From NCBI RefSeq assembly GCF_026427355.1, contig NZ_CP102668.1:84601-148600 (forward strand): a stretch of 64,000 nucleotides of DNA. Direction: 5' to 3'. How positions within the stretch are numbered: position 1 is the stretch's first letter; each line of letters starts with the position of its first letter. The notes beneath the pieces were generated by a model that saw only the letters and a list, made by a program, of their open reading frames with translations, did not search any database and was not told the origin of the DNA. Source of the DNA: Sphingobium sp. JS3065 (lineage in GTDB: Bacteria; Pseudomonadota; Alphaproteobacteria; Sphingomonadales; Sphingomonadaceae). This document shows positions 28,089 to 36,563 of the stretch, in pieces. The position numbers and the translations under genes were made by a program.

Positions 28089-29398
28089 TGCCATCCTACA
28101 TCGTTCGCGAGTGGGACAAACTCACTTATGGCGACGGCGCGGTCCAGATTCCCCCGCACCACGCTGATAAGCTGGCCAGCCTAGCCGCCCAATCGGCATT
28201 TGCCGGGCGGGGCGGAGGCGGCGTGCTCGACCACGGTCGACACGCCTTGCGCGCGCGGGGCGTGGTAGGAATTCTGGCGGCCCGCGATTGCAGCTTGGAG
28301 ATTCTACCCAAGATAGACGTAGCGCCAGGCGAAACGATCGATCATCAAAATGCGGCGATCCGAAAACGCCTGATCCACATGCTGGCTGTCGCGCTCGATC
28401 TCAAAATCGACCTTGGTGCGGTGACTGATCTTGCCTGGCAGCGCGAAACGCTGCTTGAAATCCTGATCCGCATCTTCTGCGACAAGCTGACCGAAGCCCT
28501 GCGCAAGGGCACGCCGCGTCGCTATGTCGGGCATGAGGAAGATCTGCCGACACTGCGCGGCAGGCTCGACATTACCCGGCAGTTCACCCGCCATGCCGTC
28601 AACCCATCCCGCCTGGCCTGCCGCTTCGATCTTCTGTCGGAGGACATAGCGCTCAACCGCATCATGAAGGCGGCCATTTCGCACGTGTCCCGCATATCGC
28701 GTCGTCCGGCCAACCAACAGCGATTGCGCGAACTCGCCTTCGTCTACGCGGACATAACCGATGTACCGGTGTCGGGCCTACGATGGGATGAAGCGGTCAT
28801 CGATCGCACCAATCGTCCTTGGCGAGACTTGTTCGGCATGGCCCGGCTTCTCCTCCAGAGCCGCTACCAAACAACGACCGGCGGCACCGGTCAGGGGACC
28901 GCCCTCCTCTTCGAAATGAACACCTTGTTTGAGGAGTATGTCGGGCGGCTGATAGCACGCGCGCTTGCCGGAACGGAGTTTACCGTATCTCTGCAGGGCG
29001 GGCGATTGTTCTGCCTCTCTGCCGAGGACAGCGGCCGCGGCCTGTTCCAGACCAAACCGGACATTCTGATCCGTCGTTCGGGCGTCGTGGTACATGTGAT
29101 CGACACCAAATGGAAAAGGATCGCATCACGAATGGATGATCCCAAGCAGGGGGTCTCCCAAGCCGACATCTATCAGATGATGGCCTATGCGCAGCTTTAT
29201 CATGCTCCGCGGCTAACGCTGCTATATCCGCACCATCCAGGCTTGGGCATGACAGAGGCGGTCCACGCCCAGCACCGCATCACCGGCCACACAACCCTTT
29301 TAGAGACAGCGACCGTCGATGTGTCGAGCAGCGTCGACATGCTTGCGCGCCTGCGCCGCCTGCTCCTGTGCGAAGATGCCGCCCTCAGCGCATCCTAA
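28088..29398 (+). CDS. mcrC: McrC-like nuclease subunit
   Basis: A 436-residue protein starting MPSYIVREWDKLTYGDGAV, whose ATG overlaps the McrB stop (TGATG). The N-terminal half matches the McrC interaction domain (SLEILPKI, RRYVGHEEDLPTLRGRLD). The C-terminal half holds a PD-(D/E)xK nuclease core: KPDILI and VIDTKWK, about residues 322-341, followed by QADIYQMMAYAQLY. McrC stimulates McrB GTP hydrolysis and cuts DNA. The full motif set suggests an active enzyme. Confidence 0.88.
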   Translation: MPSYIVREWDKLTYGDGAVQIPPHHADKLASLAAQSAFAGRGGGGVLDHGRHALRARGVVGILAARDCSLEILPKIDVAPGETIDHQNAAIRKRLIHMLAVALDLKIDLGAVTDLAWQRETLLEILIRIFCDKLTEALRKGTPRRYVGHEEDLPTLRGRLDITRQFTRHAVNPSRLACRFDLLSEDIALNRIMKAAISHVSRISRRPANQQRLRELAFVYADITDVPVSGLRWDEAVIDRTNRPWRDLFGMARLLLQSRYQTTTGGTGQGTALLFEMNTLFEEYVGRLIARALAGTEFTVSLQGGRLFCLSAEDSGRGLFQTKPDILIRRSGVVVHVIDTKWKRIASRMDDPKQGVSQADIYQMMAYAQLYHAPRLTLLYPHHPGLGMTEAVHAQHRITGHTTLLETATVDVSSSVDMLARLRRLLLCEDAALSAS

Positions 29399-29444
29399 AC
29401 GCTGACAGACAATGCACTTCAACAGATGGGGACGGAGAACCAGA

Positions 29445-31700
29445 TTACGTCTCGGAGAGTTTTCTCAAGCCTTCGTAGTGAAGCGGCGCCACAGACTTAA
29501 TCATATCCAATAAATATTCTGCGTTCTTTTGCGCCTCTGCCACGAGGGCAGGATCAAAACTCTTTCCTGTATGGTGCGACAGGTCATTTGCAAATTTATA
29601 AATTGCCGTCTTTTTGATCGGGTCATAATCCACGTCATCCATTTTCTGATAAAGCGACTTGCGCGATGGAACATGGAAGTCGAGAAACGTCTCAAGTACT
29701 TTACGAGAAATATTTGGAACATGGTAACAACCGAGAATCGTTCCATCTGATTTGAATGTATGGAGCACCTTGAAGAGATAGTGATACTCGGTCGCATGAT
29801 CGATCAAAAGCCTATCCAACGGAGTTATCCTCGCAGATCGACCTTCTTCAGTCTCCGTGCATAGCACCATCGAATAGGATTTCGTATTTTCTTGGCCGCG
29901 CACATTCTGCAGCCAGTTTATGATTAACTTAAGGAATTCAAAATTATGGGTCAGGATGAATAGTTGCTTCGCGCGCTGGGTCTCGTTCTTGAGGAATGCG
30001 AAGGCCTGATAGATCGCCGAAGCATCAAGACTGGAAATCGGATCGTCGATGACGACGATTCCTTCGCCAATGTTAAAATCCTGATCCTTAAGTTGCACGA
30101 GGAAATAGATGAAGGCGACGGCTGTCTTTTCGCCCTCACTCAGGCGCTTGGCCGGCTTGCCGCGCCGCAGGACGCGATAGCCCTCATCGCCGGACTCAAA
30201 GCGTAGCTCCGTCCTGCCAAGGAACTGTTTGAGAAGGTCGGTCAGGCCAAGCCCGCCCGCATGTGCACTTGAAACCTTGGCTTGCTTCTCTCGAATTGAC
30301 TGAGACAGAGCCTCGATCCCGCGTTTGTCCTCAAGATCCTCACCGCCGTTTTGCCACAGTTCGATTTCAGCATTCAGCTTTGCAGCCTTGTCAGTTAATT
30401 CTTCGACATCGGCTTTGATGGACAGAAGATGATGCGCCTCAATGGCGTCGCGGGCCGCCCGCTTCTCTCGCTCGAAGCCTGCCGTTTTGTCATTATGGCG
30501 CGCGATGAGCGCCTTAATCATGCCCAGCGCTGCGGTCAGCTGTATCGTATCACAGGCGATTTCCGGCTCATAAGCCGTGGTCCGCAAGGTCAGCTTTTCG
30601 GTCAGGATCCCATCGATCTTCTCCAGGCTCAGCTGCAGGGTCGCGAGCTCAGCTTCAACCGATGTCTGCGCGGCGTCGTAATCTGCTCGAAGTTCGGAAT
30701 AGAACATCAGACGATCGGGCAGCGCCGTCCTGCCAAGCGCATCGATGATGGCGCGGAGGCTGAGGCGCTCCGCGTCGATTTCTTCCTTCAGCCTTTGGTC
30801 TTCGACACTGAAATGGTCGGAAAGTGCCCTGAGGCGGTCAGCAGGCATGATCTGGTCGCAGAATTCGCAGCGACCGGTTGCATGTTTGGCATGGATACCA
30901 ACGCCTTGTTCGGCCCAGAGGGCTATATCGGGGTTTTCCGCAAGACGGGCGATGACGGCCGACTGCGCCGAACGCATCGTCAGTGCCTTGGCACGATCCC
31001 CGGCGCCAGCGGCAGCCTGCAAGGCGCTGATGGGCTCCTGCCCCGGTCGTTCGGGACCCCGCGGGATGGTGAGCGGGTTAATCTCGGGCATTTGCTCCTG
31101 ACGAACGGTGCCGCGATGAACCTCGTATTCGCCTTCGGATAGAGCCCTCTCATCCCCAAGCTTGACGTAGGCTGCTTCAGCGTCGGGCTTGCGATAACTG
31201 CGAAGGGTTGACCCGCTGGTGGCCTCACCAATGGTCTTGGCGATGGCGGAAAACAACTTGCCCTTGTCATTCACAAGCTTGACCACGGCAGCCTCATTGG
31301 CCTGGACACGCTTTACTCGATCGTCGCGAATGGCGATTTCAGCCTTCAGCTCCTCGGCAATGGCCTTGTTCTCTTCGCCGAGGATGAGAATATGCCGAAG
31401 CGGCCCGTCGAAACGACCGATATTCGCTTCAACAAAGTCGCTGTTGAAGACACGTACGCGGCGGCCATACTTCACTCCCTTCGTGAGCTGGCCGGACTGC
31501 GATTCAACTGTGAACTCAAGATCGGGGTGATCGGGATGCTCACCCGATTCCAGGCAGGCAAGCAGCCGCGAGAGGGTTGTTTTGCCAGAGCCATTCTCGC
31601 CATAAACTACGTTGTAGCGGCCAAAGGCGGGAAAATCGGCGGCCGCCGCGTAATCGCCAAAAACGCCTAAGCCCTTAATCTTCTTGATCTGAGTAAGCAT
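29445..31700 (-). CDS. RloC/PrrC-like ABC ATPase with putative anticodon-nuclease domain
   Basis: A 751-residue SMC/ABC-type protein. The N-terminal Walker A is VVYGENGSGKTTLSRLL. A long helical middle carries a CEFC pair near residue 278, the zinc-hook position known in RloC. The distal ATPase half has the ABC signature RLSEGEKTA, Walker B IVVIDDPISSLD and the H-loop FILTHNFEFLK. The last 100 residues contain R666-x3-E670 and H709/H710 (ISRKVLETF ... NDLSHHTG). This resembles the Arg-Glu-His triad of PrrC and RloC anticodon nucleases, though the Glu-His spacing is longer. Such enzymes cleave tRNA when a companion restriction system is inhibited. The gene is convergent with mcrC, and its 3' third is more AT-rich than the rest. 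Nuclease assignment is inference. Confidence 0.7.
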   Translation of the reverse strand: MLTQIKKIKGLGVFGDYAAAADFPAFGRYNVVYGENGSGKTTLSRLLACLESGEHPDHPDLEFTVESQSGQLTKGVKYGRRVRVFNSDFVEANIGRFDGPLRHILILGEENKAIAEELKAEIAIRDDRVKRVQANEAAVVKLVNDKGKLFSAIAKTIGEATSGSTLRSYRKPDAEAAYVKLGDERALSEGEYEVHRGTVRQEQMPEINPLTIPRGPERPGQEPISALQAAAGAGDRAKALTMRSAQSAVIARLAENPDIALWAEQGVGIHAKHATGRCEFCDQIMPADRLRALSDHFSVEDQRLKEEIDAERLSLRAIIDALGRTALPDRLMFYSELRADYDAAQTSVEAELATLQLSLEKIDGILTEKLTLRTTAYEPEIACDTIQLTAALGMIKALIARHNDKTAGFEREKRAARDAIEAHHLLSIKADVEELTDKAAKLNAEIELWQNGGEDLEDKRGIEALSQSIREKQAKVSSAHAGGLGLTDLLKQFLGRTELRFESGDEGYRVLRRGKPAKRLSEGEKTAVAFIYFLVQLKDQDFNIGEGIVVIDDPISSLDASAIYQAFAFLKNETQRAKQLFILTHNFEFLKLIINWLQNVRGQENTKSYSMVLCTETEEGRSARITPLDRLLIDHATEYHYLFKVLHTFKSDGTILGCYHVPNISRKVLETFLDFHVPSRKSLYQKMDDVDYDPIKKTAIYKFANDLSHHTGKSFDPALVAEAQKNAEYLLDMIKSVAPLHYEGLRKLSET

Positions 31701-31872
31701 TCTTCCCCCTCTACTCGTAACCTATCACAGCCGACGCCCGAGGAAGAGAGCTTCACTGGCAAAATAGCGCACCGCCCGCGGCAGGGATCGTCACCCGAAT
31801 GGGCTGAGACTTGGAAAGCCAAGGCTCAGGGCGAAGCCTAGAGCCCGGTCCGGCATCGCCGGAACCGCCCGT

Positions 31873-32394
31873 TCAGATCTTTACGGTTCGCCGGAAATTG
31901 CCAAGAACGGAGCACAGCTTCTGGCTTTTGCGCTTCAGATCGACGAGCCTTTCGTCAGCTTCGGCTTGCTCGAAAAGCAGCATCAAGCGTTCAGCTTGCT
32001 GCCCGCGGATCGAGACATGGCGCAATATCACGGTCCATTTGCCGGTTCGCTCAAGCGCGATCTTTGCCTGACCATGAGCCAGAAATGACCGTAGACCCTC
32101 GAGCGTGCGGAGATCCAATAGAGCCTTACCCGCCGCCTTGCCTTCCTTTGCGAAAGCGCCATCCGCCTCGATAAGTTTGCTGAGGTCATCGAAACGCTGA
32201 CCGATCAAATGCCGCAACCGTACTGCCTCCCCTCTACCCGGAATGGCCTTGAGAAGGAGCAGCGTTTCGGTGACGGCCGCTTCAGCCGCCGAGAAATGCT
32301 GCAGACACGCGCCGCGCCACGCGTTCACATCTTGGATCGCCTGGTTCCATAAGGGATCATCGCTGGCAATTTCGATTGGCGCACCGTCATCCAT
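31873..32394 (-). CDS. Small helical protein with HEPN-type RxxxxH motif
   Basis: A 173-residue, largely helical protein. Residues 102-107 read RSFLAH, matching the R-x4-H motif of HEPN ribonucleases, inside a helix preceded by an acidic/hydrophobic stretch (LLDLRTLEGL). It lies 172 bp upstream of the RloC-like gene on the same strand and may be co-transcribed with it. HEPN proteins are frequent RNase effectors in defence islands. The overall family was not recognised, so the HEPN call depends on the motif, helical character and context. Confidence 0.5.
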   Translation of the reverse strand: MDDGAPIEIASDDPLWNQAIQDVNAWRGACLQHFSAAEAAVTETLLLLKAIPGRGEAVRLRHLIGQRFDDLSKLIEADGAFAKEGKAAGKALLDLRTLEGLRSFLAHGQAKIALERTGKWTVILRHVSIRGQQAERLMLLFEQAEADERLVDLKRKSQKLCSVLGNFRRTVKI

Positions 32395-32458
32395 GCCAAA
32401 CGCCTAGCGCTGCTCCCTTTATTTTCGTTGAATCAATGACACGTCCTCCATGGCAAAG

Positions 32459-32479
32459 CCGGGAGCCGTAGGCTCCCGG
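32459..32479 (-). terminator. 9-bp-stem terminator hairpin
   Basis: CCGGGAGCC, loop GTA, GGCTCCCGG. It follows the leftward 54-residue gene directly and separates it from the HEPN-like gene. Confidence 0.6.
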
Positions 32480-32487
32480 AGGAGCCA

Positions 32488-32652
32488 TCAGGCGAATGGA
32501 TCATATTCGGCCACCAGGGCAACGCTGCCGTCCGCATCCTCCGAGGTGATAACCCCATATTGCTGCCCAATGGCGATGACGAAGGTGACCACCATGAGGC
32601 TGCGCGAGAGACTGAAGGCGTGACGACGAGCGGTTGCGATGTCGGTGAACAT
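32488..32652 (-). CDS. 54-residue plasmid protein of unknown function
   Basis: A small gene starting MFTDIATARRHAFSLSRSLM at 32652, with an excellent AAAGGAG site 7 bases upstream, which rules out the longer ORF reading. A moderately hydrophobic centre (MVVTFVIAIGQQYGV) and an acidic tail follow. It has its own terminator. No family recognised; the translation signals make it likely to be real. Confidence 0.6.
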   Translation of the reverse strand: MFTDIATARRHAFSLSRSLMVVTFVIAIGQQYGVITSEDADGSVALVAEYDPFA

Positions 32653-32921
32653 GTTGGGGCTCCTTTGCGCGCCGGCGGGTCCGTCCCGCTCGACTGGCGC
32701 CCGACGTGTCCGGCCGGCGGCCGCGATCACTTTTTTAGCGCAGCCCAAAAAGCCGTAGCGCAGCGACCGGACCCCTTGCGGGTTGATCGCAAAAGGCCGC
32801 CGGTCGGACCAAGGATTGCGCCCGATTGAGAGCGGGTAGACCCGCCGGCCAGACCCCGTGATCCCGCCGATATTTGCCTAGGCGGTTACTCCCGCCCCGC
32901 CGGTCTGACGGATGGCACACC

Positions 32922-33392
32922 ATGACAAGCACGTGCCTCTGGGCTAGTGTCGCCGCTATGCTGTTCGCACTCCTGCTTGCCGCCACCGTCATTCCCGATG
33001 GCCAGGTCTTCACCTGCACACCTACCCGCGTCTGGGATGGAGATGGACCGATCTGGTGCCGCGGAGGCATACATGTCCGCCTCGCCGGAATTGCAGCGCG
33101 AGAGATGGACGGGAGTTGCCGGCCAGGTCAGCCTTGCCCCGAGGCGAGTGCCCTTGCCGCCCGTGACGCTCTTGTTAATCTGCTCGGCGGCGCTCAGGGG
33201 CGGACCAGCACGGGCCACATTCTGGTCGATGGTCCCACCATGCGCTGCCTTTCAACCGGCAATGCGCGCGGCAACAGGACCGGCGCCTGGTGCGCCGCGC
33301 CCTCTATCGGCGACCTGAGCTGCGCTATGATCCGCACCGGCACCGTGCTGCGCTGGGATCGCCATGCCCAGGGGCGATGCCGATCCCGTTGA
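32922..33392 (+). CDS. Staphylococcal-nuclease-like (thermonuclease family) secreted protein
   Basis: A protein of about 156 residues from ATG 32922. An N-terminal hydrophobic segment (CLWASVAAMLFALLLAATV) looks like a signal peptide. TCTPTRVWDGDGPIWC and HVRLAGIAAREMDG are the SNase-type beta-barrel signatures. Cysteine pairs suggest a periplasmic, disulfide-bonded protein. Such nucleases are common on alphaproteobacterial plasmids; a role in entry of transferred DNA or its defence is speculative. It ends at a shared bidirectional terminator with ssb. Confidence 0.78.
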   Translation: MTSTCLWASVAAMLFALLLAATVIPDGQVFTCTPTRVWDGDGPIWCRGGIHVRLAGIAAREMDGSCRPGQPCPEASALAARDALVNLLGGAQGRTSTGHILVDGPTMRCLSTGNARGNRTGAWCAAPSIGDLSCAMIRTGTVLRWDRHAQGRCRSR

Positions 33393-33428
33393 ACCGCTTG
33401 CGTCATTTCGTGCCTGAACAGGAAAGGA

Positions 33429-33453
33429 GGCCCGGCGGCGACGCCGCCGGGCC
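33429..33453. terminator. Bidirectional terminator between the nuclease and ssb genes
   Basis: A perfect 11-bp stem (GGCCCGGCGGC) with loop GAC lies between two convergent genes and can serve both strands. Confidence 0.7.
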
Positions 33454-33467
33454 TGATGGGACCGGTC

Positions 33468-33875
33468 TCAGAATGGGATTTCATCGTCCTCAGGCTCATG
33501 GCCACCGCCTGCGTTGTCGTTCGCCTTGGCGCGGGTGAGGAAGGTCACTTCATCGGCGATGATCTCGACGCCGTAGCGCTCGATATTCTCGTTGTCGGTC
33601 CAGCGGGTGTAGTGAATGCGGCCACGGACCATGACCTTCATGCCTTTGTCGACATACTGCTCGACCGTCTTGCCGACCCCGTTGAAGCAGGTGATCCGAT
33701 GCCATTCGGTATCCTCGAGCCGGCGGTTATTGTCGTCGCGGAGGATCTTGCCGTTGCTGTCGCGCTTCGGGCGCGAGGTGGCCAGGCTGAAATGGGTGAT
33801 ACGGGTGCCGCCCTGGGTGGTGCGGGCTTCGGGCGTGGCGCCGACATTGCCGGCGAGGATGACGAGATTCTGCAT
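33468..33875 (-). CDS. ssb: Single-stranded DNA-binding protein
   Basis: A 135-residue SSB starting MQNLVILAGNVGATPEART. It has an OB-fold (FSLATSRPKRD, TEWHRITCFNGVGKTVEQYV, KVMVRGRIHYTRW) and the acidic tip DDEIPF that docks SSB partner proteins. A plasmid-borne SSB can coat incoming single strands and dampen the SOS response after transfer. The gene carries a long structured leader (33964-34030) that also occurs upstream of the DUF2493 gene. Confidence 0.92.
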   Translation of the reverse strand: MQNLVILAGNVGATPEARTTQGGTRITHFSLATSRPKRDSNGKILRDDNNRRLEDTEWHRITCFNGVGKTVEQYVDKGMKVMVRGRIHYTRWTDNENIERYGVEIIADEVTFLTRAKANDNAGGGHEPEDDEIPF

Positions 33876-33963
33876 GGCTGAAGTTCCTTCGAACTGGGTC
33901 CAAGGGACCGTCCCTTCGACTGATCCCCGGCCAAGGCGGACAGGACGGACCATCCACCGGCAG

Positions 33964-34030
33964 GCGCAGCGCCGGGAAACCCCGAGACAAGGGGTGGTGC
34001 GGGCAGCCGTGGGACACGGCAACTCGGCCC
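33964..34030 (-). ncRNA. Structured leader RNA upstream of ssb
   Basis: This block lies 89 bases upstream of the ssb ATG on the same strand. It shares the core GGCCGAGTTG, CTGCCCGC, CCACC, TTGTC and GGGTTTCCC strings, in order and spacing, with 36081-36151. Its three hairpins use different bases but keep pairing: GCCGTG/CACGGC here versus GGCGC/GCGCC there, and GGCGC/GCGCC here versus GGGC/GCCC there. Such covariation supports a conserved cis-regulatory RNA. A further gene-free 280 bp up to 34308 shows nothing else supportable. Confidence 0.65.
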
Positions 34031-34308
34031 GAGGGCTCGCGGGTTGGATGGGCTGGATGGCCGACTTAGGGGTCAGATGAGGAGAAGGACGTTTCGTCGC
34101 TTGGCCGTGCCAGGAACCCCTCCATGGTAATCATGGGCATCCGCGAGCTATGGGACCACGCCGGTCCAACAGCTTGGCGAACCTCAAACTCGACTTTGCC
34201 CCGCCCGCCGCCTCAAACCGCGCGGCGAACGGACCATGTTCCGCGCCGCGGTCCGGCGGAACCCAAACGATGGCATGCTTATGCAAGGGGATAGGCAAGA
34301 AGGCGCAG

Positions 34309-34937
34309 TTACGGCGCCGGCATCGGCAGGCTTAGTCCGGCCGCCACGGCATCGAGGAGCGAGCCCGTCGCGCGCAGTGCGGCCGCGAAATCGCAAACAT
34401 AACCATCCGCCACCAGCGCGTCGATGCGATGCGCGGCATAGGCGGGACCGAGGCTTGTAAGAACATCGACGAGAATACGGCTCCGGGACGGGAGGCCGAG
34501 CTGTCGCGCCTCTTCAAAGGCGGTAAGGAGGTCGTGACCGATATCGCTCGCGACCTCCTCGTGCGACCAGCCCCGGCTCATAAGATAGGCTTTGAGTCCC
34601 AGCTCGCAGGATATCGCCAGCAGGTGCAGCGCCGGGGCAGAGGCAACGGTAGCTCCAAAGCGTGCCCCTTCGTGAAACTCGCGCGCGCGATCAAGGAAGA
34701 TCGAGGCGGCCTGCCGATCGCCGAGCTCCGCCAATCTCTCGATCGCGCGCCAGCGGTGCGACGATAGCCGGCGAAGCCATGCCGGGCCGGCCTGGTTGCG
34801 CAACTGGCGCAGGCACGCGCCTCTTCGATGTCGCGGCCGGTTGACCACAAGAACAACAGCTTCGCTTTCCAGTAGCGGCCATACGCCGTGCGAAAAGCCA
34901 GGAGCGCGCGCGCCGTGGGGTGATCGGGCATGAACAT
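34309..34937 (-). pseudogene. Frameshifted helical (HEPN-like?) protein gene
   Basis: The start at 34937 (MFMPDHPTARALLAFRTAYG) has GGAGG 8 bases upstream and reads convincingly to RDIEEARAC near 34820. The protein then continues in a different frame as LRQLRNQAGPAWLRRLSS, on to CELGLKAYLMSRGWSHEE and GHDLLTAFEEARQLGL. One missing base near GCGCGTGCCTGCG would explain this. The second half resembles HEPN-like helical bundles (CELGLKAYL ... GHDL). The lesion may be genuine or a sequencing error. No precise family assigned. Confidence 0.5.
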
Positions 34938-35018
34938 GGTGCAAACCTCCGGGAAAACAGGACGCCACCGTCCTGCCCTCCTCCCCTCCGGCATTTGCAG
35001 CATTTCGAAACGGGGAAA

Positions 35019-35040
35019 GCCGGCCGCCGAAGCGGCCGGC
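35019..35040 (-). terminator. 9-bp-stem hairpin after the DUF2493 gene
   Basis: GCCGGCCGC, loop CGAA, GCGGCCGGC: a perfect stem 9 bases beyond the stop of the leftward DUF2493 gene. The CGAA tetraloop is GNRA-like in stability. Confidence 0.6.
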
Positions 35041-35048
35041 GCGGCGGA

Positions 35049-35990
35049 TCAACCGCAGGATCGCGACGCTGGCGGCGTGCCAAGCGGTCCGCGGCGATCA
35101 ACGACGTGGATGCCGCGCGCCTTGGCCTCGATCACCAGCCTTTCAGTGACACCATTGCCTTGAAAGGCGATGACGTAGCGCGGCTTGACCGAAAGCATCT
35201 GCTCATTGCGGCGGAACCCCGCGCGATCGCCGAGCTTGCGATCGAGCCCGAACCGCAGCTGCTGGATACCGTTCTGCTCGGCCCAGGACGCGGCCAGGCG
35301 CTCAATGCCTTTCATGTCGCCGCCATGGACGAGATACATGTCGCCCACCCGCTCACGAACGGCATTGAGCGTTCGCAACAGGTTATCCGCGAACTGCTTG
35401 GCATCGTCGTCGCTGGCGAAACGCAGCCGCCCGCCGGCGAAGATCACGGGCGTGCCATGGACCATATTGGCATCGCGCACCCTTTCTCGCCGCGCCTGGA
35501 GATAGGACCGGCCATCGACGATCGCCGCGGTCGTGCCGAGCGAAATGCGGTTGCCCGACGCCGGCACCCAGGAACGGCCCGTCTCGTGGAGATAATGGCG
35601 GGCCGCCGTGTCGCGCATGGTCTCATAAGCCTCGGCGGACTGCTCGATCTTGCGGGCGAGATCGATCTTGTCCTCAAGGTCGGCGGTCGCGACCTCCGAG
35701 CCATCCTGCTCGGCGAGCACGAGCCGAATTTCGTCCGTCAGCCGGTCGATCATCTGGTGCTTCTTGGCGGCGGCGCGGTGGAAAAGATTGACCAGGCCCC
35801 AGCCCAGATCCTCGATGTCGCGCTCGAGCGCACTAAAGGGAAAAAGCGCGAAAAGATCGCTCCAGACAGCGCTGACAGTTTGTTCCATGGCTTCGGCGGG
35901 GGGCGGCGCCTCTAGGGTGCGCAGGTCGCTGGTGCGATCAAGATGACCGAGTTCGAGCGCGGAGAGTATCGCTGAGAGAGTGCTGGTCAT
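35049..35990 (-). CDS. DUF2493 (SLOG-type nucleotide-binding) plasmid protein
   Basis: A 313-residue protein from ATG 35990. The C-terminal third (VRERVGDMYLVHGGDMKGIE, then KPRYVIAFQGNGVTERLVIE and HVVDRRG) is a DUF2493/SLOG Rossmann-like domain, related to DprA and lysine-decarboxylase-like folds that bind nucleotides. The N-terminal 200 residues are helical with an Asp/Glu-rich centre. SLOG proteins can sense nucleotide-derived signals; the function in plasmids is unknown. Its leader carries the same structured element as ssb, so the two genes are probably co-regulated. Confidence 0.8.
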   Translation of the reverse strand: MTSTLSAILSALELGHLDRTSDLRTLEAPPPAEAMEQTVSAVWSDLFALFPFSALERDIEDLGWGLVNLFHRAAAKKHQMIDRLTDEIRLVLAEQDGSEVATADLEDKIDLARKIEQSAEAYETMRDTAARHYLHETGRSWVPASGNRISLGTTAAIVDGRSYLQARRERVRDANMVHGTPVIFAGGRLRFASDDDAKQFADNLLRTLNAVRERVGDMYLVHGGDMKGIERLAASWAEQNGIQQLRFGLDRKLGDRAGFRRNEQMLSVKPRYVIAFQGNGVTERLVIEAKARGIHVVDRRGPLGTPPASRSCG

Positions 35991-36080
35991 GAGCTTTGCC
36001 TTTCGTTCCACTTGGGGCCGGCGGCCCATCCGCCGGATGCGCAGCCTCCGGGCCATCGAAGGAAGCGGCGGCAGCACCGC

Positions 36081-36151
36081 CGGGCAAAGCCCAAGGGAAA
36101 CCCGGGACAATGCCAGGTGGAGCGGGCAGGCGCGCAAGCGCCAACTCGGCC
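36081..36151 (-). ncRNA. Structured leader RNA upstream of the DUF2493 gene
   Basis: Second copy of the ssb-type leader, about 90 bases before the DUF2493 ATG. Conserved blocks are GGCCGAGTTGG, CCTGCCCGCTCCACC, TTGTC and CGGGTTTCCC. The stems here are GGCGC-GCAA-GCGCC (36130-36143) and GGGC-AAA-GCCC (36082-36092). Differences from the ssb copy are concentrated in the paired arms and preserve pairing. Confidence 0.65.
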
Positions 36152-36181
36152 GGATTGGCCCCGGGTTGCGGCCGCCAGCGC

Positions 36182-36563
36182 GATGGCCCAAGCATGCGCA
36201 TCCTCTGGCGAGGGGCCAAGGTCTCAACGGGAAGAGCAGGCGCTTGCTGGCCGGAACAGCGACTATGCAGTGCCGCGCTCGCTCGTGGGGATGGGACGGG
36301 CGTGCCGAACCGGTCCGTCGTCGGCACGCCCGTCTCCAACATGCGGCTCAATCACCGCACGCGGCCGGTCCATATGACGGCCGGCCTGGTGGGCTTCCTG
36401 CGGGATCGCCGCCATTCCCACCGCCATGCTCGATCCGCCCCATCGTGCGGCGTCTCCCATGGTCCCCGCGCTTATCGGGTCCGGGTCCCCATCATCCGTC
36501 CACCTGAGCTGACATTGTGCCGATTGCCTCGATCTCAGCGATCCGCTGAAATTCGCCGAGATA
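36182..36563. other. Gene-free spacer
   Basis: Between the DUF2493 leader and the end of the leftward ParB pair. Open frames here are low-complexity and on the wrong side of any ribosome site. No hairpin, repeat or gene could be supported. Confidence 0.5.

Noticed and set aside
34129..34320. Small rightward ORF starting MVIMGIRELWDHAG
   Set aside because: No ribosome site and a low-complexity Arg/Pro tail; not supportable.
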